A stretch of 64,000 nt of DNA from Prauserella shujinwangii (GCF_003001955.1 NZ_PVNH01000014.1:1-64000), one strand, 5' to 3'. Positions 51,394-61,109 are shown, numbered from the stretch's first letter. The notes: generated by a model from the letters alone, not told the origin. Program-made: numbers and translations.

Positions 51394-52694
51394 CGTACTG
51401 GTGCGAGCGCGCGTGGCTGCCCGGAGGGGTGGCACGGGCGGTGCGGCTCGGCGTCGCGGAAGGACGGCTCACCGAGGTCACGCCGGACGCCCCGCGCACC
51501 GGAACCGTCCTTTCCGGACTGGTGCTGCCCGGTTTCGCCAACGCCCACTCGCACGCCTTCCACCGGGCGCTGCGCGGCCGGACCCACCACGACCGCGGCA
51601 CGTTCTGGACCTGGCGGGAACGCATGTACGCGCTCGCGGGCAGGCTCGACCCGGACAGTTACTACCGGCTCGCCCGCGGCGTTTACGCGGAGCTGGTGCT
51701 CGCCGGGTACACGAGCGTCGGCGAGTTCCACTACCTCCACCACGACCCGCTCGGCAGGCCCTACGCCGACCCGAACGCGATGGGCGCCGCGCTCGTCGCC
51801 GCCGCGGCGGACGCGGGCATCCGGCTGACCCTGCTCGACACCTGCTACCTGACCGGCGGTTTCGGCCGGGACCTCGACGAGCACCAGGTGCGCTTCGGCG
51901 ACGGCGACGCCGAGGGCTGGGTGCGCCGGGTCGAGGCGTTCCGTCCCGAGGGCGGGCACGTGCGGCTGGGCGCCGCCGTGCACTCGGTGCGCGCGGTCCC
52001 GGTGTGGGCGCTGCCGGTCGTGGCCGGGTGGGCGCGCGGGAAGCCCCTGCACGTGCACCTGTCCGAGCAGCGCGCCGAGAACGAGGAATGCCTGCGCCAC
52101 CACGGCCGCAGCCCCACCGCCGTGCTGTCCGACGCGGGTGTGCTCGGGCCGGACACGGTCGCCGTGCACGCCACCCACGTCGGGGAGAGCGACCGGTCGG
52201 CACTGGCCAGGTCCGGCACCCGCGCCTGCTTCTGCCCGACCACCGAACGCGACCTCGGGGACGGCATCGGCCCGGCCCGCGCGCTGCACGACGCGGGCGT
52301 GCGCCTGTGCCTGGGCAGCGACAGCCACGCCGTGGTGGACCCCTTCGCCGAGCTGCAGGCGCTGGAGCTGGACGAGCGGCTGGCCGCGCAGTCGCGCGGC
52401 CGGTTCACCCCCGCCGAGCTGCTGGCCGCCGCCACCGACCACCGGGCGCTGGGCTGGACCGGCGTCGGTGAGCTGGTCCCGGGCGCGGCCGCCGACCTGG
52501 TCGGCGTCGACCTGTCGTCGGTGCGCACCGCGGGCACCGAGCCGGGCGGCGCGCCGATGGCCGCGACGGCCGCCGACGTGCGGGACGTGCTGGTCGCGGG
52601 CCGGGAGGTGGTCCGCGGCGGCGAACATCTGCTGGTCGAGCGGCCCGCCGCGGTGCTGGCGGAGGAGATCGGGAGGCTGTGGTCGGGGACATGA
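51390..52694 (+). CDS. hutF: Formimidoylglutamate deiminase (434 aa)
   Basis: Amidohydrolase-superfamily enzyme turning N-formimidoyl-glutamate into N-formylglutamate plus ammonia. [14 protein letters not shown] supplies the metal histidines, with H-V-H-L-S-E-Q later and G-S-D-S-H near 310. GTG at 51390 overlaps the upstream stop (GTGA); GTG at 51384 is an alternative two codons earlier. Confidence 0.94.
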   Translation: MTYWCERAWLPGGVARAVRLGVAEGRLTEVTPDAPRTGTVLSGLVLPGFANAHSHAFHRALRGRTHHDRGTFWTWRERMYALAGRLDPDSYYRLARGVYAELVLAGYTSVGEFHYLHHDPLGRPYADPNAMGAALVAAAADAGIRLTLLDTCYLTGGFGRDLDEHQVRFGDGDAEGWVRRVEAFRPEGGHVRLGAAVHSVRAVPVWALPVVAGWARGKPLHVHLSEQRAENEECLRHHGRSPTAVLSDAGVLGPDTVAVHATHVGESDRSALARSGTRACFCPTTERDLGDGIGPARALHDAGVRLCLGSDSHAVVDPFAELQALELDERLAAQSRGRFTPAELLAAATDHRALGWTGVGELVPGAAADLVGVDLSSVRTAGTEPGGAPMAATAADVRDVLVAGREVVRGGEHLLVERPAAVLAEEIGRLWSGT

Positions 52695-53857
52695 CCGGGA
52701 GATCGACGCTGCTCACCAACATCGGTGAGCTCACCACCAACGAGCCCGGGCTGGGCCGGTTGCGGGACGCCGCGCTGGTGCTGGAGGGCGAGCGCGTCGC
52801 GTGGGTCGGCGAGGCGGCGGCCGCCCCGCTCGCCGACGAGGCCGTCGACGTGGCAGGCCGGGCCGTGCTGCCCGGCTGGGTGGACAGCCACACCCACCTG
52901 GTCTTCGCGGGCGACCGCACCGCCGAGTTCGAGGCGCGGATGGCCGGGGCGCCCTACACGGCGGGCGGCATCGCGGTGACCGTGGCGGCCACCCGGGAGG
53001 CGAGCGACGAGGAGCTGGCCGCCACCCTCGCCCGGCACCTCGCCGAGGCCGCCCGGCAGGGCACGACCTGTGTCGAGACCAAGACCGGCTACGGGCTGAC
53101 CGTCGCCGACGAGCGGCGTGCGGCCCGCATCGCGGCGGACGTGGCCGACGAGGTCACCTTCCTCGGCGCGCACCTGGTGCCGGAGGGCACGGACCCCGGC
53201 TCCTATCTGGACCTCGTGTGCGGCGAGATGCTCGACGCCGTGGCCGGGTACGTGCGGTGGGCCGATGTGTTCTGCGAGACCGGCGCGTTCGACGAGGAGC
53301 AGAACGCGCGCGTGCTGCGGGCGGCGGCCGACCGCGGGCTGGGCCTGCGCGTGCACGGCAACCAGCTCGGCCGGGGCCCCGGCGTGCGGCTCGCCGTGCG
53401 GCACGGCGCGGCCAGCGTGGACCACTGCACCCACCTCGCCGACGCCGACGTCGAGGCGCTCGCCGGTTCGGACACCGTGGCCACCCTGCTGCCCGCGTGC
53501 GACCTGTCCACCCGGCAACCGCTCGCCCCGGCGCGCCGCCTGCTCGACGCCGGGGCGACGATCGCGCTCGCGACCAACGCCAACCCGGGCAGCTCCTACA
53601 CCACGTCGATGGCGTTCTGCGTCGCCACCGCCGTGCTGCAGATGGGCCTGTCGGTCGACGAGGCGGTGTGGGCGGCCACGGCGGGCGGCGCGCGGGCCCT
53701 GCGCCGCGACGCGGGGGACGGCGCGGTCGGCGTGCTCCGCGTCGGCGCCAGGGCGGATGTGCACGTGCTCGACGCGCCGTCGGTCACCCACCTCGCCTAC
53801 CGGCCGGGGGTCCCGCTGACCTGGGCCGTGTGGCGCGAGGGGCGGCGCGTCAGCTGA
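52691..53857 (+). CDS. hutI: Imidazolonepropionase (388 aa)
   Basis: Opens the imidazolone ring to N-formimidoyl-glutamate. [15 protein letters not shown] is the HxH metal motif; K-T-G-Y-G-L and T-N-A-N-P-G-S-S are substrate and metal-site segments. ATG at 52691 overlaps the hutF stop. Its 3' end overlaps the convergent gene at 53850 by eight bases. Confidence 0.96.
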   Translation: MTGRSTLLTNIGELTTNEPGLGRLRDAALVLEGERVAWVGEAAAAPLADEAVDVAGRAVLPGWVDSHTHLVFAGDRTAEFEARMAGAPYTAGGIAVTVAATREASDEELAATLARHLAEAARQGTTCVETKTGYGLTVADERRAARIAADVADEVTFLGAHLVPEGTDPGSYLDLVCGEMLDAVAGYVRWADVFCETGAFDEEQNARVLRAAADRGLGLRVHGNQLGRGPGVRLAVRHGAASVDHCTHLADADVEALAGSDTVATLLPACDLSTRQPLAPARRLLDAGATIALATNANPGSSYTTSMAFCVATAVLQMGLSVDEAVWAATAGGARALRRDAGDGAVGVLRVGARADVHVLDAPSVTHLAYRPGVPLTWAVWREGRRVS

Positions 53858-54653
53858 GCAGCGCGTCGCGGGCGGGGCCCAGCTCGTCGAGCAGCCCCAG
53901 CGCACGAGCCTTCGCCGCGGCCCGTTCCCGGTCGGTCGCGGGCAGCGCCGCGACGGCCGCGGCCAGGTCGCCGGCGAGCGGTGGTTCGAGGCGCAGCAGC
54001 ACGTCGAACGCCTCCGCCCACAGCCCCTCCCGCACGGCGGCGCGCACCACGCCGTCGAGCCGGGTGGCGGGCAGCAGCCGCAGCACGGCAGGCAGCCGCG
54101 ACTTGTCGTCGAGGACGAACGCCACGCGCAGCACGGCGGCGTCGTCGAGCACGTCGATGCTCGCGGCCACGGCCTCGGCCGGCACGTGCCCGACGAACCG
54201 GCCGACGGTGATCCAGTCCTCGCGGCGCGCGAGCTCGCGGGCCACGGCGCCGACCGTGCTCGTCGGGATGCCCGCGAGGACCGCGCTGGCCCGGCGCGGA
54301 TCGAGCTCGGCGGCGACGTCGGCGAGGAACGGCGCGGGGAGGTGGCTCGCGATCTCCACGCCCCGGTGCGCGTCCACCAGGCCCGCGATGCGGGCGCACA
54401 GCAGCGGGCCGAACACCTTCTCCGCGATCCGCGCCAGCACGGAGGCGGGCAGCAGCCTGCTCGCGGCGGCCATCCGCCGCAGCACGGCCACGTTGGCGTC
54501 GAACAGCACGGTCGTGGCCCGCTCGCGCAGGGCCTGGATGTCCCCGGGCGGGACCTCGGCGAGGAAGCCGAGCCGTTCCGCGGGCTCGCCGAGGACCCTG
54601 GCCAGCTTGCGGATCTCGGCCTGCGCCTCCAGCGCGCGCAGGGCCTCGCTCAC
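53850..54653 (-). CDS. Hypothetical helical-repeat protein (267 aa)
   Basis: Alanine/leucine-rich, predicted all-helical, with a recurring ~35-residue spacing of R-x-L-L-P-A and A-x-x-L/A-D-P-R segments that suggests an alpha-solenoid like the MgtE N-domain. No catalytic residues seen. GTG at 54653 overlaps the stop of the 71-aa gene. I do not recognise a family. Confidence 0.7.
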   Translation of the reverse strand: MSEALRALEAQAEIRKLARVLGEPAERLGFLAEVPPGDIQALRERATTVLFDANVAVLRRMAAASRLLPASVLARIAEKVFGPLLCARIAGLVDAHRGVEIASHLPAPFLADVAAELDPRRASAVLAGIPTSTVGAVARELARREDWITVGRFVGHVPAEAVAASIDVLDDAAVLRVAFVLDDKSRLPAVLRLLPATRLDGVVRAAVREGLWAEAFDVLLRLEPPLAGDLAAAVAALPATDRERAAAKARALGLLDELGPARDALLS

Positions 54654-54865
54654 AAACCCACCGCCTTCCGCACGGCGCCGCGCAGGAAGAACGGCACGTA
54701 GTCCAGCGAGCCCTCCGCCGCGGTCGCCAGCGCGGCGGCCTGCCGCCTGCGGGCCGCGTGGAGCGCCTCGCCGAGCAGCTCTTTGTGCTCGTCGGCCAGC
54801 GCCTCGATCCCGGTGGGCAGCGGTCCGCCGAGCTGTTCGGCCAGGGTGCGCCTCGGGCGGGTCAT
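54650..54865 (-). CDS. Hypothetical small protein (71 aa)
   Basis: Basic N-terminus M-T-R-P-R-R-T-L-A-E-Q-L, then a helical stretch and a C-terminal [16 protein letters not shown] at 54865 with GGTGG upstream. Forms a two-gene operon with the solenoid-like protein (GTGA overlap). Function unknown. Confidence 0.7.
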   Translation of the reverse strand: MTRPRRTLAEQLGGPLPTGIEALADEHKELLGEALHAARRRQAAALATAAEGSLDYVPFFLRGAVRKAVGL

Positions 54866-54919
54866 GAGCACCACCTCCGGCCGATCATCATGCCTGATGG
54901 TGGGACTACCGTGCCGGGC

Positions 54920-55636
54920 ATGACAGCGGAGATCGAGACGTCGACCGTCGCGGTCGGCGACCTGAACGCCTACCTCTCCCGCCCGGTGACCGGCGGCACC
55001 AGCGGAATGCTCCTGCTGCCCATGGTCACCGGGATCGGGCAGCAGCTGCGCGAGTTCGCCGACGACATCGCCAGGGCCGGGGTCACGGCGCTGAGCTGGG
55101 ACCCGTGGCACGGGCCGAGCATCGACGACACGCCCCGCGAGCGGCTGTTCGAGCTGATGGCCGAGCTCGACGACGAGAACTGCCTGGCCGAGGCGGGGCG
55201 GCTGCTCGACCACATGCTCGGTGAGCTCGGCCTGGACCGGGTCGGGGTGATCGGCTGGTGCATGGGCGGGCGGTACGCGCTGCTCTTCGGCGCGCGGGAC
55301 CAGCGCGTGGCCGGTGTGGTGGCCTACCACCCGACCGTGCCCGGCACCCCGGCGCCGAACCACACGCTCGACGCCGTCGAGCACACCGGCCGCATCGCCG
55401 CGCCGGTGCTGATGCTCTACCCCGGAGCCGACTCGCTGGTGCCGTGGGAGAGCTTCGCCCGGCTGCAGGAGGCGCTGCAGTCCCGCGCGAGCGGGCCGAG
55501 CATCGTGCACCTCTATCCGCACGCCGAGCATGGCTTCAGCGACCGCGGCAGGCATGGCAACGAGGTGAACGAGCGCGCCTACGCGCTGTCGTGGCCGCAG
55601 GCGCTGGACTTCATCCGCGTGACCACCGGCGCCTGA
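54920..55636 (+). CDS. Dienelactone-hydrolase family protein (238 aa)
   Basis: Alpha/beta hydrolase with the DLH nucleophile elbow G-W-C-M-G-G (Cys114) instead of serine, an acid in P-G-A-D-S-L, and His in H-A-E-H-G-F. Hydrolyses a small ester or lactone; the natural substrate is unknown. ATG at 54920; the frame is open 54 codons upstream into the divergent gene without homology. Confidence 0.88.
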   Translation: MTAEIETSTVAVGDLNAYLSRPVTGGTSGMLLLPMVTGIGQQLREFADDIARAGVTALSWDPWHGPSIDDTPRERLFELMAELDDENCLAEAGRLLDHMLGELGLDRVGVIGWCMGGRYALLFGARDQRVAGVVAYHPTVPGTPAPNHTLDAVEHTGRIAAPVLMLYPGADSLVPWESFARLQEALQSRASGPSIVHLYPHAEHGFSDRGRHGNEVNERAYALSWPQALDFIRVTTGA

Positions 55637-55688
55637 CACTTGACTTTCGGCAGTGTCGCGGCGGGGTGGCGCCGGATAGCGTGCTGCC

Positions 55689-57254
55689 GTGAACGAGAGG
55701 GGGCGCCGTCGGCTCGCCGTGCTGGTCGACGTCGGCGTCTGGCTGGCCGTCTGCGCCGTGTGCGGCTACGAGACGCGGGAGAACGCGGCGCCGTGGGAAC
55801 TGCTCGGCGGGCTCGCCGCGACCACCGTCGCGATGGCCACCGCACGCCGCCACCCGCTGCTGTCGCTGACGGTCGCCTCCGCCTCGGCCCTGGCGGTGCT
55901 GTTCAACTACCTCGGCCGGTACCCCGTGTGGCCGGTGCTGCTGATGGTGGCCGCGGGCTACTTCGCGGGCCGCCGCATGGATCACGCGCGGCCCGCCGTG
56001 CTCACGTTCGCCGGGGTGGCGCTCGCCGGGATGCCCGTCGCGTACGCGCTGAGCGCCGACGCCGTCGGCAACTGGGCGACGCTCGTCCTCACCCTGCTGT
56101 TCGCGGTGTTCGTGCCGTGGCACCTCGGCCGCTACACGCGCCTGCGCGACGACCTCGTGCGCACCGGCTGGGACCGCGCCCGGCAGGCGGAGGAGCGGCG
56201 GCGCCACGAAGCCGAGCGCGCCCGCCTGCGGGAACGGGCGCGGATCGCCAGCGACATGCACGACTCGCTCGGGCACGAGCTGAGCCTGCTGGCGTTGCGG
56301 GCGGGTGCGCTGGAGGTGGCCGCCGACCTCGGCGAGCGGCACCGCGCCGCGGCCGGTGAGCTGCGGGCGGGCGCCGCCGCGGCGACCGAGCGGCTGCGGG
56401 AGATCATCGGGGTGCTGCGGGAGGACGCGGCGCCGACCGAACCGGCCGACGCGGCGGTGGCCGACCTGGTCCGGCGGGCCGCGGACTCCGGTCTCGCGGT
56501 CGGCGCGCGGATCGACCAGGGCACCGCACCGCCCATGGTGGAACGCGCCGCCTACCGCGTCGTGCAGGAGGCGCTCACCAACGTCGCCAAACACGCGCCC
56601 GGCGCCGCCGTGACCGTCGACGTGCGCCGGTCGGCGGACCAGACGTGCGTGACCGTCCGCAACACCCGGCCGCCCGCGGGACCGCTGCCCGGCGCGACCT
56701 CCGGCCAGCGCGGGCTCGTCGGCCTGCGGGAACGTGTCCGGCTCGTCGGTGGCAGCCTGCGCTCCGGTGAGTGCGACGGCGGCTTCCAGGTGGTGGCGTG
56801 GCTGCCGCACGGCGCCGCCCCGGTGGCGGCGGACAGCGGCGACGGCGGCACCGACTCCGCGCGGGAACTGGCCCTTGCCCGCCGCCGGGTGCGCTGGACG
56901 CTGGTGAACGCGCTGGTGGTGCCCGTCGTCGTGGTGGCCGTGCTGGCCGCCGTCAGCACCGTCTACTACAGCTTCAACCAGGTGTCGTCGGTGCTGGAGC
57001 CGGAGGTGTACGCACGGCTGCGGGTGGGTCAGCCCCAGGACGAGGTGGAGGCCCTGCTGCCCAGCCAGCAGCGCCTCTCGCATGACCCCGACGCGTGGGG
57101 CACGCCGCCCGAGGGGGCCGACTGCCGCGTCTACGGCGCCGACGCGACGCTGATCGGCAGCAGCCCGGTCGTCTACCGGCTGTGCTTCGCGGGCGGGCGG
57201 CTGGTGGCCAAGGAGAGCTTCGACGAGCGCCGGGAACGAGGGGAGACAGGGTGA
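55689..57254 (+). CDS. NarL-family sensor histidine kinase with C-terminal membrane anchor and outer domain (521 aa)
   Basis: Four N-terminal membrane helices (to ~residue 147), HisKA_3 domain with phosphorylated His191 (D-M-H-D-S-L-G-H-E), and an ATPase domain (V-V-Q-E-A-L-T-N-V-A-K-H). Unusually, after the kinase core there is another transmembrane helix (404-427) and a ~90-residue tail with R-L-R-V-G-Q-P-Q-D-E-V-E-A-L-L-P, like the SmpA/BamE motif, and two cysteines (479, 499) that may pair outside the cell. GTG start at 55689. Confidence 0.9.
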   Translation: MNERGRRRLAVLVDVGVWLAVCAVCGYETRENAAPWELLGGLAATTVAMATARRHPLLSLTVASASALAVLFNYLGRYPVWPVLLMVAAGYFAGRRMDHARPAVLTFAGVALAGMPVAYALSADAVGNWATLVLTLLFAVFVPWHLGRYTRLRDDLVRTGWDRARQAEERRRHEAERARLRERARIASDMHDSLGHELSLLALRAGALEVAADLGERHRAAAGELRAGAAAATERLREIIGVLREDAAPTEPADAAVADLVRRAADSGLAVGARIDQGTAPPMVERAAYRVVQEALTNVAKHAPGAAVTVDVRRSADQTCVTVRNTRPPAGPLPGATSGQRGLVGLRERVRLVGGSLRSGECDGGFQVVAWLPHGAAPVAADSGDGGTDSARELALARRRVRWTLVNALVVPVVVVAVLAAVSTVYYSFNQVSSVLEPEVYARLRVGQPQDEVEALLPSQQRLSHDPDAWGTPPEGADCRVYGADATLIGSSPVVYRLCFAGGRLVAKESFDERRERGETG

Positions 57255-57916
57255 TCCGGGTACTGCTGGCCGACGACGAGACGATGGTGCGGGCCGGGGT
57301 GGGCGCGATCCTCGCGGCCGACGGCGACATCGAGGTGGTGGCCGAGGCCGCGGACGGCCACGAGGCGGTGGAGCAGGTGCGCCGCACCCGGCCGGACGTG
57401 GCCCTGCTGGACATCCGCATGCCCCGGCTCGACGGCCTGGCCGCGGCCGCCGAGATCCGCCGGGTCCGACCGGAGACGGCGGTCGTGATCCTCACCACGT
57501 TCGGCGAGGACGCCTACGTCGAGCGGGCGCTGGGGGAGGGGGCGAACGGGTTCCTGCTCAAGTCGGGAGACCCCCGCGAGCTGATCGCGGGCGTGCGGGC
57601 GGTCGCCGGCGGGGCGGCGTTCCTCTCCCCGCAGGTCGCCAAGTGGGCCATCGCCCGGCTGTCCGGGGACGGGCGGCTGTCGCGGGCCGCCGGAGCACGC
57701 GAGCGGATCGCCGCCCTCACCGAGCGGGAGCGCGAGGTGCTCGCACTCGTCGGATCCGGGCTGTCCAATGCGGACATCGCGGGCCGGCTGCACGTCGTGG
57801 AGGGCACCGTGAAGGCCTATGTCAGCACGATCCTGCAGCGGCTCGGCGCCCGCAACCGCGTGCAGGCCGCCATCGCCGCCTACGAGGCGGGCCTCGTGAG
57901 CGGGGACCGGGAGTAG
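57251..57916 (+). CDS. NarL/FixJ-family response regulator (221 aa)
   Basis: Receiver with Asp54 (A-L-L-D-I-R-M-P) and LuxR-type helix-turn-helix (L-T-E-R-E-R-E-V-L-A-L-V-G-S-G-L-S ... V-K-A-Y-V-S-T-I-L). GTG at 57251 overlaps the kinase stop (GTGA), so the two are translated together. Confidence 0.93.
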   Translation: MIRVLLADDETMVRAGVGAILAADGDIEVVAEAADGHEAVEQVRRTRPDVALLDIRMPRLDGLAAAAEIRRVRPETAVVILTTFGEDAYVERALGEGANGFLLKSGDPRELIAGVRAVAGGAAFLSPQVAKWAIARLSGDGRLSRAAGARERIAALTEREREVLALVGSGLSNADIAGRLHVVEGTVKAYVSTILQRLGARNRVQAAIAAYEAGLVSGDRE

Positions 57917-57944
57917 CGAGGTGCCCCGGCGGGCGCCGGTCGGG

Positions 57945-57950
57945 TAGCGT
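57945..57950 (+). promoter_or_regulatory. -10 box for the MFS leader transcript
   Basis: TAGCGT, with the leader-peptide GTG eight bases downstream, so the transcript probably starts at or next to the start codon (leaderless). No clear -35. Confidence 0.5.
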
Positions 57951-57957
57951 GTGGACC

Positions 57958-58023
57958 GTGTCGAGTCCGGAGTCAGACGAGGTGGGGGCTTTCGGCCACG
58001 CCGTCAGCCCCCTGAACCACTGA
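57958..58023 (+). CDS. Putative leader peptide of the MFS exporter gene (21 aa)
   Basis: Short frame M-S-S-P-E-S-D-E-V-G-A-F-G-H-A-V-S-P-L-N-H ending in TGA, 112 bases upstream of the exporter and followed by two hairpins, the second able to cover the exporter ribosome site. Resembles inducible antibiotic-resistance leaders where a drug-stalled ribosome exposes the downstream start. Confidence 0.6.
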   Translation: MSSPESDEVGAFGHAVSPLNH

Positions 58024-58037
58024 GCTCGTAGCCCTGT

Positions 58038-58130
58038 CGCCGCACCGCGTTCCGCGGTGGGGCGCGTGGTGCGTCCGGGTTGGCCGCGGTGCCGAGACGA
58101 GGTCCTCGTACCCCTCCTCACCTCGGAGCC
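58038..58130 (+). promoter_or_regulatory. Two-hairpin attenuation region before the MFS gene
   Basis: Hairpin 1: CACCGCG-TTC-CGCGGTG (58043-58059) extended by CGCC/GGCG. Hairpin 2: CCGAG (58092-58096) pairs with CTCGG (58122-58126), covering part of the GGAG ribosome site (58125-58128) that lies seven bases before the ATG. Fits translational attenuation. Confidence 0.55.
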
Positions 58131-58135
58131 ACTCG

Positions 58136-59320
58136 ATGCCCCTTCCGCTGTACCTGCTCGCCGTGGCGGTCTTCGCCATGGGCACCTCGGAGTTCATGCT
58201 CGCCGGCCTCCTGCCGGACATCGCCTCGGATCTCGGCGTCACCGTCGGGACCGCGGGCGCGCTCACCTCGGCCTACGCGATCGGCATGGTCGTGGGCGCC
58301 CCGCTCGCGGCCGCGCTCGCCCGTGACTGGCCCCGGCGCTCCGGCCTCCTCGGGTTCCTCCTCACTTTCATGGCGGCGCACGTCGTGGGCGCGGGCACCA
58401 CGAGCTTCCCGCTCCTGTTCGCCACCCGGGTCGTCGCCGCGGTGGCCAACGCGGGGTTCCTGGCCGTCGCGCTGACGGCCGCCGCCGCGCTGGTCCCGCC
58501 CGGCCGGAAGGGACGCGCGCTGGCCGTGCTGCTGTCGGGCACGACGGTGGCCACGATCGCCGGTGTCCCCGGCGGAGCGGTACTCGGCACGGTGTTCGGC
58601 TGGCAGGCCGCGTTCTGGGCGGTCGCCGCTGTCTGCCTGCCCGCGGCACTCGGTGTCCTGAAGGGAATTCCCGCGGGGCGGGTGCGGGACGAGGCGGCAG
58701 GCAGGCCGGCGTTGCGCGCGGAGCTCGCCCAGCTCACCCGGCCGCGGCTGGCCCTGGTGATGCTGCTCGGCGCACTGGTCAACGCGGCGACGTTCGGCGG
58801 CTTCACCTTCCTCGCCCCGGTCGTGACCGGCACCGCCGGGCTGGGTGAGCTGTGGGTCTCCGCCGTGCTGGTGCTCTTCGGTGCCGGTTCGTTCGCCGGC
58901 GTCACCGTCGCGGGCAGGCTGTCCGACCGGCGTCCCCAGCTGGTGATCGCGGCCGGTGGTCCGCTGCTGCTTGCCGGGTGGCCGGCGCTGGCGGTGCTGG
59001 CCGACGCGCCGGCGGCCCTGTTCCCGCTCGTGTTCGTGCAGGGTGCGCTGTCGTTCGCGCTCGGCAGCACCCTGATCACCCGGGTCCTCTACGAGGCCGC
59101 GGGAGCCCCCGTCCTGGCCGGCGCGTACGCGACCGCGGCACTCAACGTGGGCGCCGCCACCGGTCCCCTCATCGCCGCGGCCGCTCTCGGCGCCGCGGGG
59201 AACCTCGGGCCGCTGTGGGCCAGCGGCCTGCTGGTCGCGGTCACGCTCCTCATCGCGTACCCCCTCCGGCGCACCGTGGTGCCCGCGCCCACGGGCACGC
59301 CATCGCCGCCTCCGGCGTAG
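58136..59320 (+). CDS. cmx: MFS chloramphenicol-type efflux transporter (394 aa)
   Basis: Twelve-helix drug/proton antiporter. The N-terminus M-P-L-P-L-Y-L-L-A-V-A-V-F-A-M-G-T and following S-E-F-M-L-A-G-L-L match the Cmx/Cml/CmrA chloramphenicol exporters of Corynebacterium, Streptomyces and Rhodococcus as I recall them. Motif A-like R-D-W-P-R-R after helix 2. Probable role: chloramphenicol/florfenicol resistance induced through the leader. ATG at 58136. Confidence 0.9.
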   Translation: MPLPLYLLAVAVFAMGTSEFMLAGLLPDIASDLGVTVGTAGALTSAYAIGMVVGAPLAAALARDWPRRSGLLGFLLTFMAAHVVGAGTTSFPLLFATRVVAAVANAGFLAVALTAAAALVPPGRKGRALAVLLSGTTVATIAGVPGGAVLGTVFGWQAAFWAVAAVCLPAALGVLKGIPAGRVRDEAAGRPALRAELAQLTRPRLALVMLLGALVNAATFGGFTFLAPVVTGTAGLGELWVSAVLVLFGAGSFAGVTVAGRLSDRRPQLVIAAGGPLLLAGWPALAVLADAPAALFPLVFVQGALSFALGSTLITRVLYEAAGAPVLAGAYATAALNVGAATGPLIAAAALGAAGNLGPLWASGLLVAVTLLIAYPLRRTVVPAPTGTPSPPPA

Positions 59321-59324
59321 GTTC

Positions 59325-59366
59325 CGGGAGCGGGGACCGCGGTGGGAACGCCGGTCCCCGCTCCCG
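59325..59366. terminator. Bidirectional terminator hairpin
   Basis: CGGGAGCGGGGACCG (59325-59339) is perfectly complementary to CGGTCCCCGCTCCCG (59352-59366), between the convergent MFS and ABC permease genes. Confidence 0.8.
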
Positions 59367-59370
59367 ACGG

Positions 59371-60183
59371 CTATCCCGCGTCCCGGCTCCGCAGCACCGC
59401 GGCGCCCGCGCCGAGCGCGGCGGCCGACCAGCAGCCCAGCACGAGCGCGGCGACCCACCTGGCGTACGGCACCGGCTGCCCGGTGAGGTCGTTCAGGGTG
59501 CCCTCGCCCAGCATGAGGTTCACCCCGGCGACGCCGGGCAGGTAGTCGAGCACCGCGGTCAGGCCCAGCGCCGAGCACAGCATCGGCAGCGCCAGCAGCG
59601 CCACGAAGCTGACGGTCAGCGCGCCCGCGACACTGCGCAGCGCGGTGCCCACCCCCAGCGCGAACGCGCCGAGCAGCACGAAGTACCCGCCGATCGCCAG
59701 TGCCGTGCGCACCGCCTCGCCCGCCGTGAGCGGCACCCCGGCGCCGCCCATCAGCGGAACGGCGAGCGCGAGCGCCGCGCCGGTGAGCACGACGCCGAGC
59801 CCGCACAGCGCGGGCAGCAGCGCCGCGCACTTCGCGGTGAGCACCCGGCCGCGGACGGGCACCCACTGCAGCGTCGAGCGGATGGCGCCGGTGCCGTACT
59901 CGCCCGCGATGAACAGGGTCGCCAGGGCGAGCACGGGGAACTGGGCGAGGAAGAACACCGCGTTCACCGCGAGGCCCGGCGCCGAGACCGTGGCCGCCTC
60001 CGGATCGCCGTGCTCGGCCATGACCGGCACCGCCGTCGCGGCCAGCGCCGTGTAGCCGAGCATGAGCACCGCCGCGGCCAGCACCGTCCACCAGCTCGAC
60101 CGCACCGACCAGAGCTTCGTCCACTCGCTGTGCACCGCGCCGGGCAGGCCGCCGCCCCGCGGTGGGCCGATCGTCGCCGTCAC
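59371..60183 (-). CDS. ABC transporter permease, ABC-2 type (270 aa)
   Basis: Six hydrophobic helices with an extracellular loop after the first (about residues 55-75). V-H-S-E-W-T-K-L-W-S-V-R-S-S-W-W near the N-terminus is typical of actinobacterial ABC-2 permeases that pair with a single ATPase. GTG at 60183 overlaps the ATPase stop (GTGA). Substrate unknown; such pairs often export antibiotics or peptides. Confidence 0.88.
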   Translation of the reverse strand: MTATIGPPRGGGLPGAVHSEWTKLWSVRSSWWTVLAAAVLMLGYTALAATAVPVMAEHGDPEAATVSAPGLAVNAVFFLAQFPVLALATLFIAGEYGTGAIRSTLQWVPVRGRVLTAKCAALLPALCGLGVVLTGAALALAVPLMGGAGVPLTAGEAVRTALAIGGYFVLLGAFALGVGTALRSVAGALTVSFVALLALPMLCSALGLTAVLDYLPGVAGVNLMLGEGTLNDLTGQPVPYARWVAALVLGCWSAAALGAGAAVLRSRDAG

Positions 60184-61109
60184 CGTCCGGCCCTCCGTCC
60201 CGCCGCGGGCGCGGCGTACTCCACCTCGTTCGCGGTCAGCCGCAGGTAGGCCTGCTCCAGCGACACCGCGTCGGCCGTCAGCCCGTGCAGGCGCAACCCG
60301 AGCGCGTGCGCCAGGTCGCCGACGCCCTCCACCGTCCCGCCTGTCACGACGAGCTCGCCGCCGCCGCGCTCCTCGACGGCGAGGCCCTCTCCGGTCAGGT
60401 GGTGCGCAAGCGTTTGCCTCTCCCCGGGATCGGGGAGCCGCACGTGCACCGCGCGGTCGTCGGCGACGAACTCGGTCACCGGCGCGTCGGCGAGCAGCCT
60501 GCCGCGACCGATCACCACGAGCTGATCGGCGGTGAGCTGCATCTCGCTCATCAGGTGGCTGGAGACGAGGACCGTGCGGCCCTCCGTGGCCAGCGAGCGC
60601 ATGAGCTGCCGGATCCAGCGCACCCCGTCTGGGTCGAGGCCGTTCACCGGTTCGTCGAACAGCAGCGTGCCCGGGTCGCCGAGCAGGGCGCCAGCGATGC
60701 CGAGCCGCTGGCCCATGCCCAGCGAGAAGGCACCGGCGCGCTTCCCGGCGACGTCGGCCAGGCCGACCGTGCCCAGCACCTCGTCCACCCGCGCGTCGGG
60801 GATGCCGTTGCTGCGGGCCATCGCGAGCAGGTGCCTGCGCGCGTCGCGGCCCGGGTGGACCGACCTGGCGTCGAGCACCGCGCCGACCTCGCGCAGCGGA
60901 TGCCGCAGCTCGGCGTACCGGCGCCCGTCCACCAGCGCCTCCCCGGACGTCGGCCGGTCCAGGCCGAGCACCATCCGCATCGTGGTGGACTTGCCCGCGC
61001 CGTTGGGGCCGAGGAAGCCGGTGACCCGGCCGGGCGCGACGTCGAACGTCAGCTCGTCCACCACCCGTTTCCTGCCGTAGTGCTTCGTCAGCCCCCGCAG
61101 TGTGATCAT
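60180..61109 (-). CDS. ABC transporter ATP-binding protein (309 aa)
   Basis: Walker A G-P-N-G-A-G-K-S (34-41), signature S-L-G-M-G-Q-R-L, Walker B T-L-L-F-D-E-P-V-N-G-L-D-P, plus a C-terminal DUF4162-like extension (~residues 215-295). ATG at 61109 with GGAGGG upstream. Forms an exporter with the downstream permease; DrrA/bacitracin-type ATPases share this layout. Confidence 0.93.
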   Translation of the reverse strand: MITLRGLTKHYGRKRVVDELTFDVAPGRVTGFLGPNGAGKSTTMRMVLGLDRPTSGEALVDGRRYAELRHPLREVGAVLDARSVHPGRDARRHLLAMARSNGIPDARVDEVLGTVGLADVAGKRAGAFSLGMGQRLGIAGALLGDPGTLLFDEPVNGLDPDGVRWIRQLMRSLATEGRTVLVSSHLMSEMQLTADQLVVIGRGRLLADAPVTEFVADDRAVHVRLPDPGERQTLAHHLTGEGLAVEERGGGELVVTGGTVEGVGDLAHALGLRLHGLTADAVSLEQAYLRLTANEVEYAAPAAGRRAGR

